Below, piece by piece: positions 1 through 10,500 of a stretch of 42,379 bases of DNA. Source of the DNA: RGIG4140 sp045632845 (GTDB taxonomy: Bacteria; Pseudomonadota; Alphaproteobacteria; CAAHEQ01; UBA3637). Location of the stretch: NCBI GenBank assembly GCA_045632845.1, contig JAZQXL010000017.1:1-42379 (forward strand), in the 5' to 3' direction. The notes beneath the pieces are model-generated. The model was not told the DNA's origin and did no database searches. It worked only from the letters and a program-made list of their open reading frames with translations. The stretch's first letter is position 1. The number at the start of each line of letters is the position of its first letter. Made by a program: the position numbers and the translations under genes.

Positions 1-3000
1 TTGGTTAACATTAGCTCCCGCTTGAATGAGAACATCCAAAAATTCAATGTTTGCATTCTCTACCGCTTGCATTAAAAGAGAGAAACTATCCGGATTTTCT
101 GAGTTTATCATTTCCAACAAGTAAAACGACTGAACTGCAAAATTATCAGGAGCATAAGCACCATCTCGATCCAATAAAGCTTCAAAATCTGGATTATTTC
201 CTGATAATGGCATTATATTATCATACGGTTTGTCTGAAACAACAGGGATTTTGGGCATATAATCAGATGGGGTGTCCTGTGATTCTGCACGTTCTTCAAC
301 AGCCTTAAAAAATTCATACTCAGTAGGAGAAAACGATCGCCATTCTTGAAGGTGTTTTGTAACAAAATCTCTAACAGAAAGACCTGCATTATTTTTTATA
401 TCAACACTAACAACATCGTTCGGAGATGGAATACGTTGATTTTTAAAGGCCAATAATGTATTTCCAACCATTCCAGACAAACCTTCATAAGCATAATGCA
501 ATGGTGTGTTTCCCTGACTATCAACAAAATTAAAGCTTCCAAAATCATTTTTGATAACATCACAAATAATTTGTTCTAAAACCTCTCTTTTTTGTTTATC
601 AACTCCTTGAGGCCAACGAACAACTTTTGCAGCCTGATTAAACGAAATCGTTTTAGGCAAAGCTTTACATAAAATCATAAAAGGCCCCTTATCTGAACCA
701 TAAGTGATGTCGGCACCTTTTGACTGAAGATGCAGTAAAATAGCTCCTAATTTTTGCATATTTTCTGGTGTACAATCTTTACCTTTCTCGGTTGCCATAT
801 ACACAAGAATCTCACTCGTTAACTTTGCAGGTGTATTACCTTGAGAATCTTGAATGTTCAATCGGGGCATTCTGGCTGTTATCTCTTTAACACGCTCTAC
901 ATCACAGTTTCTGATTGCACCAATAAGAGCTTGCAAATTCTCAGATTCTTGACTAACAACACCCCGAACACCTTCTGTTCCTGGCGTTTTTTGAGCATAA
1001 TCATTGAGAAGCTTATACATATATGGATTTTGGCGCATTGCTGCTATTTCTAGAGCTGTTTTGCCATCAACACCTGAAGCAATTTTTAAATCAGGATTAA
1101 ACTCTAGTATTGCTTTAACCATATCAACTCTGTCAGAAAGGATAGCCCACATTAAAGGCGTGTATCCATAGTATAACTGATTAATAGAAGAATTTCCAGA
1201 ACTTGAAAGTAATTTTCTTGCTTCAGCTACAGGGCCATATGTAAACAAAGCGATATCATTTTCTTGTTCATGTGATCTTCTATAAAAAATATCATTTACC
1301 TGAATAAATTGTTCTTTATATGGTATATTAACAGTCAAGCGAGGATCATCACCCCATGGCCCCTCATAATCATAATCCCCATATTTGCGTAAAGAATTTT
1401 GCCACTCGCCTGCATAGTATTTTTCATTCGGTTTATAATATTGATAAGCTCTATGAGCATCACGAGGCCATTTAATTCCTCTCAAACAAGGATGTTTTGG
1501 ATTTGAACCAGCCTTTAACAATTCACCTACTGCATGATAATCATCCGCCAATACGGCTTTTTTTAAGGCTGTATCCCCATTTTCATCTGTTGCGTCAACA
1601 TCAATTCCAAATGCAAGAAGCGATCTAAGCAATGGTGTACTTGAACGTGGTTGCCTACGTGCAGCTTCATACAAAATTGAAGTGGCATTTTTGACAATTG
1701 GAACACCATTTTCATCTCTTGGATGTAAATAAAGCAAATCTCGAACTTGAGAAAGAGAAGCACTTTCGATTTCAAATCTAGAAGGCACTTGCAAAACAGC
1801 TGTTTCAAGAGCTGTCTTGCCTGTTCTTGATGAAACAACATTGATATCGATACCCGCAGCAACCAATGTACGAATTAAATCAATATCATATCGACCTTCG
1901 GTTAAAAAAGGAATAATGGGGGAATAATTTGGAATACTTTTTAAAAATTCTATACCACCTTTCTTTTGAACAATTGCTTCGACATTTGCATCTAAAACAG
2001 AATATCCAGAGTTACCAGAAGCATCTTTTAAATCTAAATTGGCACCCTTTGCAATTAACATCTTTGCAGTGGTAAAATTACCTGTTTTAATCGCTTTTTC
2101 TAATGCATAAACAATGAGTGGCATCCCTTCTTGATTTTTAACATTCACATCTGTTGCTCCATTTTTAAGCACGCGCGTAACTGTATCTATATTCATTTTT
2201 GCAACAGCTTCAAACAAAAGTGTTGGATGATTTTTCGCATCTACAGTCAAAGAGTTAAGGGTTTCTTGTTGCTCTTCTTCTAACTTTGCAGCATTGGCGT
2301 GATCGAGCGCTATTCTTTCATTTCGATCCATAATCAAGGGATTTAACCCTTCTTGCTGCATTAAAGCGGTAACCACCTTATCACTACCGTTATCAATTGC
2401 ATACATCAAGGCTGTTTTGCCACCAAGCGTTTTGTTAATATCAATTTTGCCAGACTTAATCAATTCAATCGCTTTGTCTTGATTACCCGTCAACACAGCA
2501 ACAAAAAACGCTCTTTCATCAGGCGTAAATGTTTTTAGCTCAGAAACACATTCACAAAAATGAACCTTATCATCCCTCTCGTTACCCAAAGAAAGCTGTC
2601 TTAAGATCTCATTTAACTCTTTATTCGCATTCTGATGATTCCTCTGTCCCCCTGCATTTTGAACTGGAATCTCTGTTACTTGGCTCAGAAGTTGAAGTTG
2701 CTTTTCTTTAGTTAAATATGCTAAAAACTCTTTTGCAATCAGAATATTGTTGGAATTTTTTGCATAAACCACCACTTGCGATAACTGATCAGCAGTTAAA
2801 CACTCTGCCATCAGTTTAAATTCTCTTGAATTCCTGCAAAATTCATCAACAACTATGGATGGGACGGTTTCAGGATTTGATTTTACCAAAGCATCAACAA
2901 ATAGTTTTAAATATTCCTTCTTTTTTGCTATTGGTATATCTCCTTTTGAAAGAAGCTGATCAACATAAACAGAACATATAGATTGTCTAAAATTTGGTTG

Positions 3001-3576
3001 AGAAACCAATGTATCTAAATATGTTGAAAAATTTTCATCTTTTTGAAGAGCAAAAAGAATAGGTACGATATGATACCCGTCTAAAGCCAAGCATCCTCGA
3101 ATAAAATCTGTTTTATTATGCTGTTGTGCCAATTTCACAAGATAAACAAGATCATCATCTGAAATATACAAGGATCTATTTTTATCAAAAAGTTTTGTAT
3201 CAATATAATCCAAACAACTAATCAAAAAATTCTGACTTTCATTGTCTTGTCTTTTTTTTGCAATTTCGAGCAAATATTCAACCGTTTGATATGGCACACC
3301 TTTTTTGATGACATTTAGTGCTTCAGTATACTTTTTATTATGAACCAATAATATCGCTTGAAGCGCATTTGTATAAGGATCATCTGGTCTTTCTTTTTGC
3401 AAATAATCAAGACACTCCTGCGCAAAGGCTTTGCTTTTATATTGCATAAGAGTTCTGGCAGCGGACATAGCTATTTCTTTAGAAGACACCCGCCCTGAAT
3501 AAAGGACTTCTCTTGCTTTGGTTAACTCATTATCCCGACACAAAATTAAAAAATCTATATCCCTATCGTTGTTCAT
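1..3576 (-). CDS. Giant ankyrin-repeat protein, 3' end beyond the window
   Basis: The frame stays open from an ATG at 3576 to the left edge, giving 1,192 codons without a stop. The N-terminal ~350 residues are helical, TPR-like repeats opening with acidic/Asn-rich residues and an N-E-L-T-K-A-R segment. Ankyrin-type repeats follow (for example T-A-L-M-Y-A-I-D-N-G, N-T-P-L-H-Y-A). The whole length parallels the 1,539-residue gene at 7502-12121, so they are clear paralogues. The start overlaps the upstream stop as TAATG, and the Shine-Dalgarno AGGGAG lies inside the last codons of the upstream gene, so coupled translation is likely. Ankyrin repeats mediate protein-protein contacts. No enzymatic domain is visible, and an effector or scaffold role is inference only. 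The missing C-terminus probably carries the shared module and tail of its neighbours. Confidence 0.88.
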   Translation of the reverse strand, partial: MNNDRDIDFLILCRDNELTKAREVLYSGRVSSKEIAMSAARTLMQYKSKAFAQECLDYLQKERPDDPYTNALQAILLVHNKKYTEALNVIKKGVPYQTVEYLLEIAKKRQDNESQNFLISCLDYIDTKLFDKNRSLYISDDDLVYLVKLAQQHNKTDFIRGCLALDGYHIVPILFALQKDENFSTYLDTLVSQPNFRQSICSVYVDQLLSKGDIPIAKKKEYLKLFVDALVKSNPETVPSIVVDEFCRNSREFKLMAECLTADQLSQVVVYAKNSNNILIAKEFLAYLTKEKQLQLLSQVTEIPVQNAGGQRNHQNANKELNEILRQLSLGNERDDKVHFCECVSELKTFTPDERAFFVAVLTGNQDKAIELIKSGKIDINKTLGGKTALMYAIDNGSDKVVTALMQQEGLNPLIMDRNERIALDHANAAKLEEEQQETLNSLTVDAKNHPTLLFEAVAKMNIDTVTRVLKNGATDVNVKNQEGMPLIVYALEKAIKTGNFTTAKMLIAKGANLDLKDASGNSGYSVLDANVEAIVQKKGGIEFLKSIPNYSPIIPFLTEGRYDIDLIRTLVAAGIDINVVSSRTGKTALETAVLQVPSRFEIESASLSQVRDLLYLHPRDENGVPIVKNATSILYEAARRQPRSSTPLLRSLLAFGIDVDATDENGDTALKKAVLADDYHAVGELLKAGSNPKHPCLRGIKWPRDAHRAYQYYKPNEKYYAGEWQNSLRKYGDYDYEGPWGDDPRLTVNIPYKEQFIQVNDIFYRRSHEQENDIALFTYGPVAEARKLLSSSGNSSINQLYYGYTPLMWAILSDRVDMVKAILEFNPDLKIASGVDGKTALEIAAMRQNPYMYKLLNDYAQKTPGTEGVRGVVSQESENLQALIGAIRNCDVERVKEITARMPRLNIQDSQGNTPAKLTSEILVYMATEKGKDCTPENMQKLGAILLHLQSKGADITYGSDKGPFMILCKALPKTISFNQAAKVVRWPQGVDKQKREVLEQIICDVIKNDFGSFNFVDSQGNTPLHYAYEGLSGMVGNTLLAFKNQRIPSPNDVVSVDIKNNAGLSVRDFVTKHLQEWRSFSPTEYEFFKAVEERAESQDTPSDYMPKIPVVSDKPYDNIMPLSGNNPDFEALLDRDGAYAPDNFAVQSFYLLEMINSENPDSFSLLMQAVENANIEFLDVLIQAGANVNQ

Positions 3577-6500
3577 TAAGCTCTCCCTCTTAAAGATGTA
3601 TAACTCAATGCCACACCATCATTTTCTTGAATGGTTGTGATGTTCTGTTCAGAATTTTCGACCAACCTAGCTGAGGTGTTCGTTGTAACGGGTGTTTCAT
3701 GAGCCACTGTTCTTTCATCTGTTACCTCTGGTGCTGTTGATGTGAGCTTATCATCAATTAACTTAAGGACAGTTTCGTTTCCTTGAACTACTACATTTTT
3801 CTTTAATTCTTCAAGTAGTTCTTTATCCAACTGTTCTAGCAATGTTGTAACAAGTGTCGCATTTACTTCTTGCTTTTCTGACTCTTTTAATAAAACCTTT
3901 GTCACAAACTTAGTTTTTGCATCCCCATCTGGCAGTAAATCTAATGGGGTTTTCCCATTTTTGTCTGTTAAGGTTAGCCCCCGCATATCCGCTGGATCTC
4001 TTTGTGCTAGTAATGCTTGTAAAATCAAATCCGTTTGACCTTTCTCTGCCAAATGGTGCAAAATGGTTTTGCCATCTTGGTCTTGAACTCTTAAATCTAA
4101 CTTTTGCCCACCCCTATTTAACGCCTCTTCAAGCAAACCAAATGTTGCTTCTCTTGTTGCTGCTAACACCAAACAAGTTTTTTTATAATCTTCTAAAACA
4201 ATTCCCGTTCTGGTCATTGTTTCTTCCATTGCTTCAATAATCTCAGGGTTCTCCGTCTGATATGCTATCTCAATTGCATTTTGGCCATCTATTCCCTTTT
4301 CGAGCAAAGCTTCAGCTGTTATTGCTGAAGATTGAACAACACTCCATATCAAATCAACATCGCCTGTTTCTATAACTTTTATCAAAAGGGACGTTCTATC
4401 CTTTGGATCCACAGCTCGAAGATTGGCTCCTTTTTCACCAATAAGCGTGATGAAGGCCTTTTTTAACACTTCTTTATCATCCTGTGTATTTCGACGTGAT
4501 GCGGCTTTTGTTTCAAATATCTCGGCGACCCCTTCTAATTTCTTTGCTTCTTCAGACAATGGATATTCAGAGCTTTCTTTAGCACCTGCTTTTTTTAACA
4601 ACAGTGCCATGTTCTTCAATTCTTCAATATATTCATGATCTTTTTTTTCTATAGAGGCTTGTTCATTTAAATTATAAATCACATAATCCAAAGGTTTTAT
4701 ACCCTCTGAATCTGCTTGGTTAACATCAACCCCCGCTTGAATGAGAACACCCAAAAATTCAACATTTGCATTCTCTACCGCTTGCATTAAAAGAAAGAAA
4801 CTATCCGGATTTTCTGAGTTTATTTCTTTTAATACTTGAAATGATTGATCCGTAGGAAGTTTTTGTTCTTCAAAAGAAGGTAAAAAATCAGGAACTTCAG
4901 GCCGTTCAATTTCTTCACCATTTTCAATCCGTTGAATTTGCTGCTCCAAATGCTCTCTGGCTAAAGTATCTTTTCCAGCATAATTGATTGCCGTATTATT
5001 AAAGTTATCACAAACAGAAGTATCCGCCCCGTAAAAAAGCAACAAATCCATCATTTTTTTATTTTGACTTTTGGCCGCCAACATCAAAGGAGTTTGTCCT
5101 TCATCATTTTTTGCATCTAACAATAGACCTAAACTTGATAGATAGTCACCTGACGGAGATTGTAACAAAGGCAGTCTTTCAAAATAAGACAACAACTTTG
5201 CTGCTTCGTCATAATAACCATTTCTTACCAATAAATGAAGTGCGTTATCGCCTTGGTACTTTTTATCATATGAATAAGATGCTTTTGCCCCAGGAGGATA
5301 TCCCCCATTCCAATAACCTGATCGCATTTGAACAGTTGGATAAACCCCTTCTGAAACCAACCTTGCAACCATTGGCGCATCAGCATTACAGATTGCATAT
5401 GCCATCGCATTTTGATACGGCTTATCATATACAACAGTGGGTTCATGAGGCGTATATCCACTTTTTGAACCAACTGTTAAAGCAATTCTTTCAAAATCTG
5501 ATATGTTATATTTTTCCAAAAGATCAAACTCATCTGCTATCAACATGGCTTTTTCAGCCAAACCAGAAGCCTCATATAATCTTGTTGCTGTTTTTAGAAC
5601 TGATTTTGCTTTTTTACTAAAAGAACCAGAAAATGGATTGATATGATTGAGGTATGTTCTGGTGTTATCTATTACATCCCCCTCCATAGAATCACTAGCA
5701 CGGCTATTAATCATTGCTTCATAATTTTGAATATCAACTGAAAAAGCCAACGCTTTCATTTCTGGACTTTCATCTTTGCGAGAGAGGATAATATCCCGTG
5801 CAGTTTGATGGTTCGCATTTTCAATATCTAAACTGGCGCCCTGTTGAATCAACGACAAAATCACAGGAAAAGATCTTACTTCAATCGCGTGATGCAAAAG
5901 CGTATCTGCCCTATCTGTTCCATCAAGAATATCAAAATCATCTCTTTCATTGTTATGAATATAGTCAAAAATTATGTGTTCAACCAACGCTTTTTTTTGC
6001 TCTGAGATTTCATCTGGTTGGGTAACATCTTCTTTGTTTTTTTTCAATGCATCACACAAAACAATCAAAGGGGCCTTACCTTGAGAAGTCAATGTTAAAT
6101 CTGCGCCTTTTTCTCTTAAATAATATAAAATAACACTTAATTTTGCTATATTTTCTGGCGTGCACTCTTTGCCCGTTGAGAAAGCCATGTGAGCAATTGT
6201 TGCACAGGTTATTGAGGCAGGACTATCCCCTTTTGAATCTTGAATATTCACCCGTGGCATTCTATCAATTATCTCTTTGGCGCGGTCTACATCACATTTT
6301 CTAATTGCATCAATAAGAGCTTGCAAATTCTCAGATTCTTGACTAACAAGGCCTTGGTAACCTTGCGTTTGTGCATTCACTCGCGCATGGTTTAACAAAA
6401 GGTCGAGCATTTCATCATTGCTATGTTGTACTGCCTGATCAATAATGGTACGCCCTTGTTCATCTGTAAATGAAAGATCTGGGTTTTTGTTCAAAATATC

Positions 6501-7394
6501 TTGTACCTCAGCTATATTTCCCCTTTTCACCGCGTAATGAAGCCTTAACTTTTCAGATTCAGATGGACCACTTCCGCCCAACAAATCAGCACCCTGTTCA
6601 AGTAAAAAAGAAGCATAATCTTCTCGACCTGATTTACGCGCCATTTCTAAAAAAGAAGGAAATTTACTTCTCGCATCCATATCTGCTAAATCAACAAGCC
6701 CATTTTCAACCACAGAATAAAATGCTTGATCTTCTTCATATGTTGCTTCTTTTCCTGCCAACAAGGCTCTCATCACCCGATTTTCATATTCCTTTTGTTT
6801 GTTTTTAATCGCCTGGATAATGTTCTTGTCCCCCAAACGACTTGCATAATCAAGAACTGTTTTGCCCTCTTTATCCTTCAGCAAAAGATTTGGATCGTGC
6901 GCTAACAAGGCTTTCACAAGTTCAAAATTCCCCATTTCACAAGCATACATAAGAGCGGTACACCCTTGTTCATCTCTAGAATTAATAACACTTGGAATAC
7001 TTTTATTTTCCAATACATCTTTTATTGTTGCAATGTCACCTTCTTTAACCGCCTCAAAAAAGCGATTTTTCAAAATAACGGAAACAACCATTTTGTTTTT
7101 TGAATACCTTTTGGCACTTGTCTTTTTTGATGCATCAACAACAAAAAACCTTTCACCTTTTTCATTTTTTGTACGATCTTTTGCCCCTCGTTCCAATAAA
7201 AGAGTAAAAATTCGATGTGCACCTTTTTCTTTGCTTTGATAGGCCACCTCTATGGGCAATGTCCCCTCGTCATCTGTTCCATTGGGATCAACACCCATAT
7301 CAAGCATTTGTCGAACAAGCGTGTAATTTCCATTTTTAATGGCATCAAAAAATTTTTTTGTAACTTCAGGTGTTACTTTAAGTTGGATATCCAT
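3576..7394 (-). CDS. Giant ankyrin-repeat protein, 1,272 residues
   Basis: Ankyrin repeats begin almost at the N-terminus (A-I-K-N-G-N-Y-T-L-V-R-Q-M-L) and recur through most of the chain, with T-A-L-M-Y-A and T-P-L-M-L-A-A signatures. Unlike its neighbours it lacks the long TPR-like N-terminal block. The middle contains the segment G-L-V-S-Q-E-S-E-N-L-Q common to all three ankyrin giants. The last ~430 residues are nearly identical to the end of the 1,539-residue protein and finish in R-G-R-A. The start ATG at 7394 is preceded by GAGGA at good spacing. A 107-bp gap separates it from the upstream giant gene, and its stop overlaps the next start. No signal peptide or membrane segment is seen. 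The function is unknown; a protein-interaction role is inferred from the repeats. Confidence 0.93.
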   Translation of the reverse strand: MDIQLKVTPEVTKKFFDAIKNGNYTLVRQMLDMGVDPNGTDDEGTLPIEVAYQSKEKGAHRIFTLLLERGAKDRTKNEKGERFFVVDASKKTSAKRYSKNKMVVSVILKNRFFEAVKEGDIATIKDVLENKSIPSVINSRDEQGCTALMYACEMGNFELVKALLAHDPNLLLKDKEGKTVLDYASRLGDKNIIQAIKNKQKEYENRVMRALLAGKEATYEEDQAFYSVVENGLVDLADMDARSKFPSFLEMARKSGREDYASFLLEQGADLLGGSGPSESEKLRLHYAVKRGNIAEVQDILNKNPDLSFTDEQGRTIIDQAVQHSNDEMLDLLLNHARVNAQTQGYQGLVSQESENLQALIDAIRKCDVDRAKEIIDRMPRVNIQDSKGDSPASITCATIAHMAFSTGKECTPENIAKLSVILYYLREKGADLTLTSQGKAPLIVLCDALKKNKEDVTQPDEISEQKKALVEHIIFDYIHNNERDDFDILDGTDRADTLLHHAIEVRSFPVILSLIQQGASLDIENANHQTARDIILSRKDESPEMKALAFSVDIQNYEAMINSRASDSMEGDVIDNTRTYLNHINPFSGSFSKKAKSVLKTATRLYEASGLAEKAMLIADEFDLLEKYNISDFERIALTVGSKSGYTPHEPTVVYDKPYQNAMAYAICNADAPMVARLVSEGVYPTVQMRSGYWNGGYPPGAKASYSYDKKYQGDNALHLLVRNGYYDEAAKLLSYFERLPLLQSPSGDYLSSLGLLLDAKNDEGQTPLMLAAKSQNKKMMDLLLFYGADTSVCDNFNNTAINYAGKDTLAREHLEQQIQRIENGEEIERPEVPDFLPSFEEQKLPTDQSFQVLKEINSENPDSFFLLMQAVENANVEFLGVLIQAGVDVNQADSEGIKPLDYVIYNLNEQASIEKKDHEYIEELKNMALLLKKAGAKESSEYPLSEEAKKLEGVAEIFETKAASRRNTQDDKEVLKKAFITLIGEKGANLRAVDPKDRTSLLIKVIETGDVDLIWSVVQSSAITAEALLEKGIDGQNAIEIAYQTENPEIIEAMEETMTRTGIVLEDYKKTCLVLAATREATFGLLEEALNRGGQKLDLRVQDQDGKTILHHLAEKGQTDLILQALLAQRDPADMRGLTLTDKNGKTPLDLLPDGDAKTKFVTKVLLKESEKQEVNATLVTTLLEQLDKELLEELKKNVVVQGNETVLKLIDDKLTSTAPEVTDERTVAHETPVTTNTSARLVENSEQNITTIQENDGVALSYTSLRGRA

Positions 7395-7501
7395 TATAAC
7401 AGTCCTCTTTTTTACATCCTTTTTTTGTTATTTCACAAATAATCGGTCTTGTAAAGAATTTTTAACACCTGTTTGGCATTTTAAGCAAGTGTTGATATTT
7501 T

Positions 7502-10500
7502 TTAAGCTCTCCCTCTTGAAGATGTATAACTCAATGCCACACCATCATTTCCTTGAATGGTTGTGATGTTCTGTTCAGAATTTTCGGCCAACCTAGCTGC
7601 TATATTCGTTGTAACGGGTGTTTCATGAGCCACTGTTCTTTCACCTGTTACCTCTGGTGCTGTTGATGTGAGCTTATCATCAATTAACTTAAGGACAGTT
7701 TCGTTTCCTTGAACTTCTACATTTTTCTTTAATTCTTCAAGTGTTTTTGCATCCAGCTGTTCCAATAATTCTGTTATGAGTGTATTATTTTGAGATTGCT
7801 TTCCTACCTCTTTTAATAAAACATCTGTCACAAACTTAGTTTTTGCATCCCCATCTGGTAGCAAATCTAATGGGGTTTTCTTATTATTATCTACAAAGGT
7901 TAAGGCACTGAAATCATCCGGATTACTTTGAGATAGCAACGCTTGATAAAGCAATTCCACTTTACCTTTTTCAGCTAAATGGTGCAAAATGGTTTTGCCA
8001 TCTTGGTCTTGAACTCTTAAATCTAATTTTTGTTTATCTGATATTTTTTCAAGTGCTTCAAAAGAGCCTTCTTTTGCAGACGCCAACACCAAACAAGTTG
8101 TTTTATAATCTTCTAAAACAACACCGGTTCTCACCATTGTTTCTTTCATTGCTTCAATAATCTTAGGGTTACCCGTCTGATATGCTATCTCAATTGCATT
8201 CCAGCCATCTATTCCCTTTTCGAGCAAAGCTTCAGCTGTTATTGTTGAAGATTGAACAACATTACATACCAAATCAGCATCACCAGTTTCTATAACTTTT
8301 ATCAAAAGGGGCGTTTTATCTTCTGGATCCACAGCACGAAGATTGGCTCCTTTTTCACCAATAAGCATGATGAAGGCCTTTTTTAACACTTCTTTATCAT
8401 CCTGTGTATTTCGACGTGATGCGGCTTTTGTTTCAAATATCTTAGCAACTCCATCTAATTTCTTTGCCTCTTCAGACAACGGATATTTTGAGCTTTCTTT
8501 GGCCCCTGCTTTTTTTAACAACAGTGCCATTTTCTTTAATTCTTCAATATATTCAAGATCTTTTTCTTCTGCTGATGCTTGTTCATTTAAATTATGTATC
8601 ACATAATCTAAAGGCGATACACCCTCTGCATCTACTTGGTTAACATTAGCTCCCGCTTGAATGAGAACATCCAAAAATTCAATGTTTGCATTCTCTACCG
8701 CTTGCATTAAAAGAAAGAAACTATCCGGATTTTCTGAGTTTATTTCTTTTAACACTTGAAATGATTGCTCTGTTGAATCGACCTTAGCATACATTCCATC
8801 CCGTTCTAACAAACCTTGAAAATCGCGATCTTTCTCTGTTAATTCGGTAATTCTTTGATACGGCTTATCTGAAACAACGGGAATATCTCTACCCTCACTA
8901 GAAGGACGATCATTATACCAGTGTGGGTGATTTTTTTCAGCATAATTATAACTCTCTAACATCTCCTGACAAAGTTCAAATATAAATTCATCCTTTTCTT
9001 TTGTTATTTGTCCACGCTCTAAAAGATCGTGTATCATATCAATTGGAGATAAATGCGCATTGTTTTCAGCTTTGAGCATATCTACACAATAGAAACGCCT
9101 TTGTTCTGGAGCATTTTCTTCTTTACGAATGTGATATTTATACCGGTCAACCAACGCTTTCATAACACTAAAAGATTGTGCCTTGATTGCATAATGTAAG
9201 GGAGTATTTCCAGTACTATCTGCAATAAAACATTTACGATGATTTTTCTTAATGGCTTCTTGTATGCATGCTTCTAAGTACATAAATTTAGGCAGATAAT
9301 TAGTATCATCTGGCATCCCCGTTCTATCTTTAACATCTGGCAAAGCTTTGCATAAAATCATAACCGGCCCTTCATCTGAGCCATAACTCACATCAGCTCC
9401 TTTTTCTACCAAATGACAAAAAATACCATATAAATCTGACATTTTCTCTCGTGTACACCATTTTTCATCCGAAATGGCCACAGAGGCAAGCATCTCGCAA
9501 GCTACCTTGATCGGTGTATTACCTTGAGAATCTTGAATGTCCAATCGGGGCATTTTGGCTGTTATCTTTTTAACACTCTTTAAATCACCATCCTTGATTG
9601 CTTGTATAAGCTCTTGCAAATTCTCAGATTCTTGACTAACAAGACCTTGAACACCTTCTGTCCCAAAAGATTTTTGAGCATAATCATTAAGAATTTTGTA
9701 CATATGAGGATTTTTACGTATTGCAGCTAATTCTAAAATGGTATTTCCATCTGCTGCAGAAGGAATTTTTAAATTAGGCTTATGCTCTAACATCATTTTA
9801 ACCAAATCAGCTCTGTCTGACAAAACTGCCCACATCAAAGGCGTATAACCATAATACATCTTGTTAACAGAGTAACTTTTAGGGTCTGAAAGCAATTGTT
9901 TCACCTCATCAACAGTTCCATACATAATCGTAGACACAATCCGATCTTCTTTTTGTGTTCTCTTATACGTTACACCTTGTAAGCGACCCTTTTCATCAAC
10001 CCTAAAATTTATATCAACAGATCCATCAGCCTCCCTATCCACATCCAATTCAGGATAATTCCAACCAGAAGAATGTTTATAATATCGATCCAAACGTGAA
10101 AACTTGTAAATATAAAATTCTTCATTTGGCCTATCCTTAAACTCACCTTTATTTTTGTGTACTCTGATCAGTGATCTTTCTGGCATTTTGTCACCATCTA
10201 AAGAAGGATGCGTAGAATCTGCCCCATGAACTAATAGCGACTCAGCTCTTGAAGAAAACCCATCGTCTAAGGCTTCAGCTAATGCTGTATTACCCTCATC
10301 GTTTATGGTGTTAATATCCACTCCATAGGCAAGAAGCGATTTAAGAATTCTTGGATGTGATGCCGCACTTCCTAAAAGTGATGTGGCATGTTGGACAATT
10401 GGAACACCTTTTTCATCCCTTGGGTGAAGGTAAAGCAAATCTTGAAACATAGGAAGAATCTTTTCTTCATCGAAATCGAAACGAGATTCAAAAAGAAGTG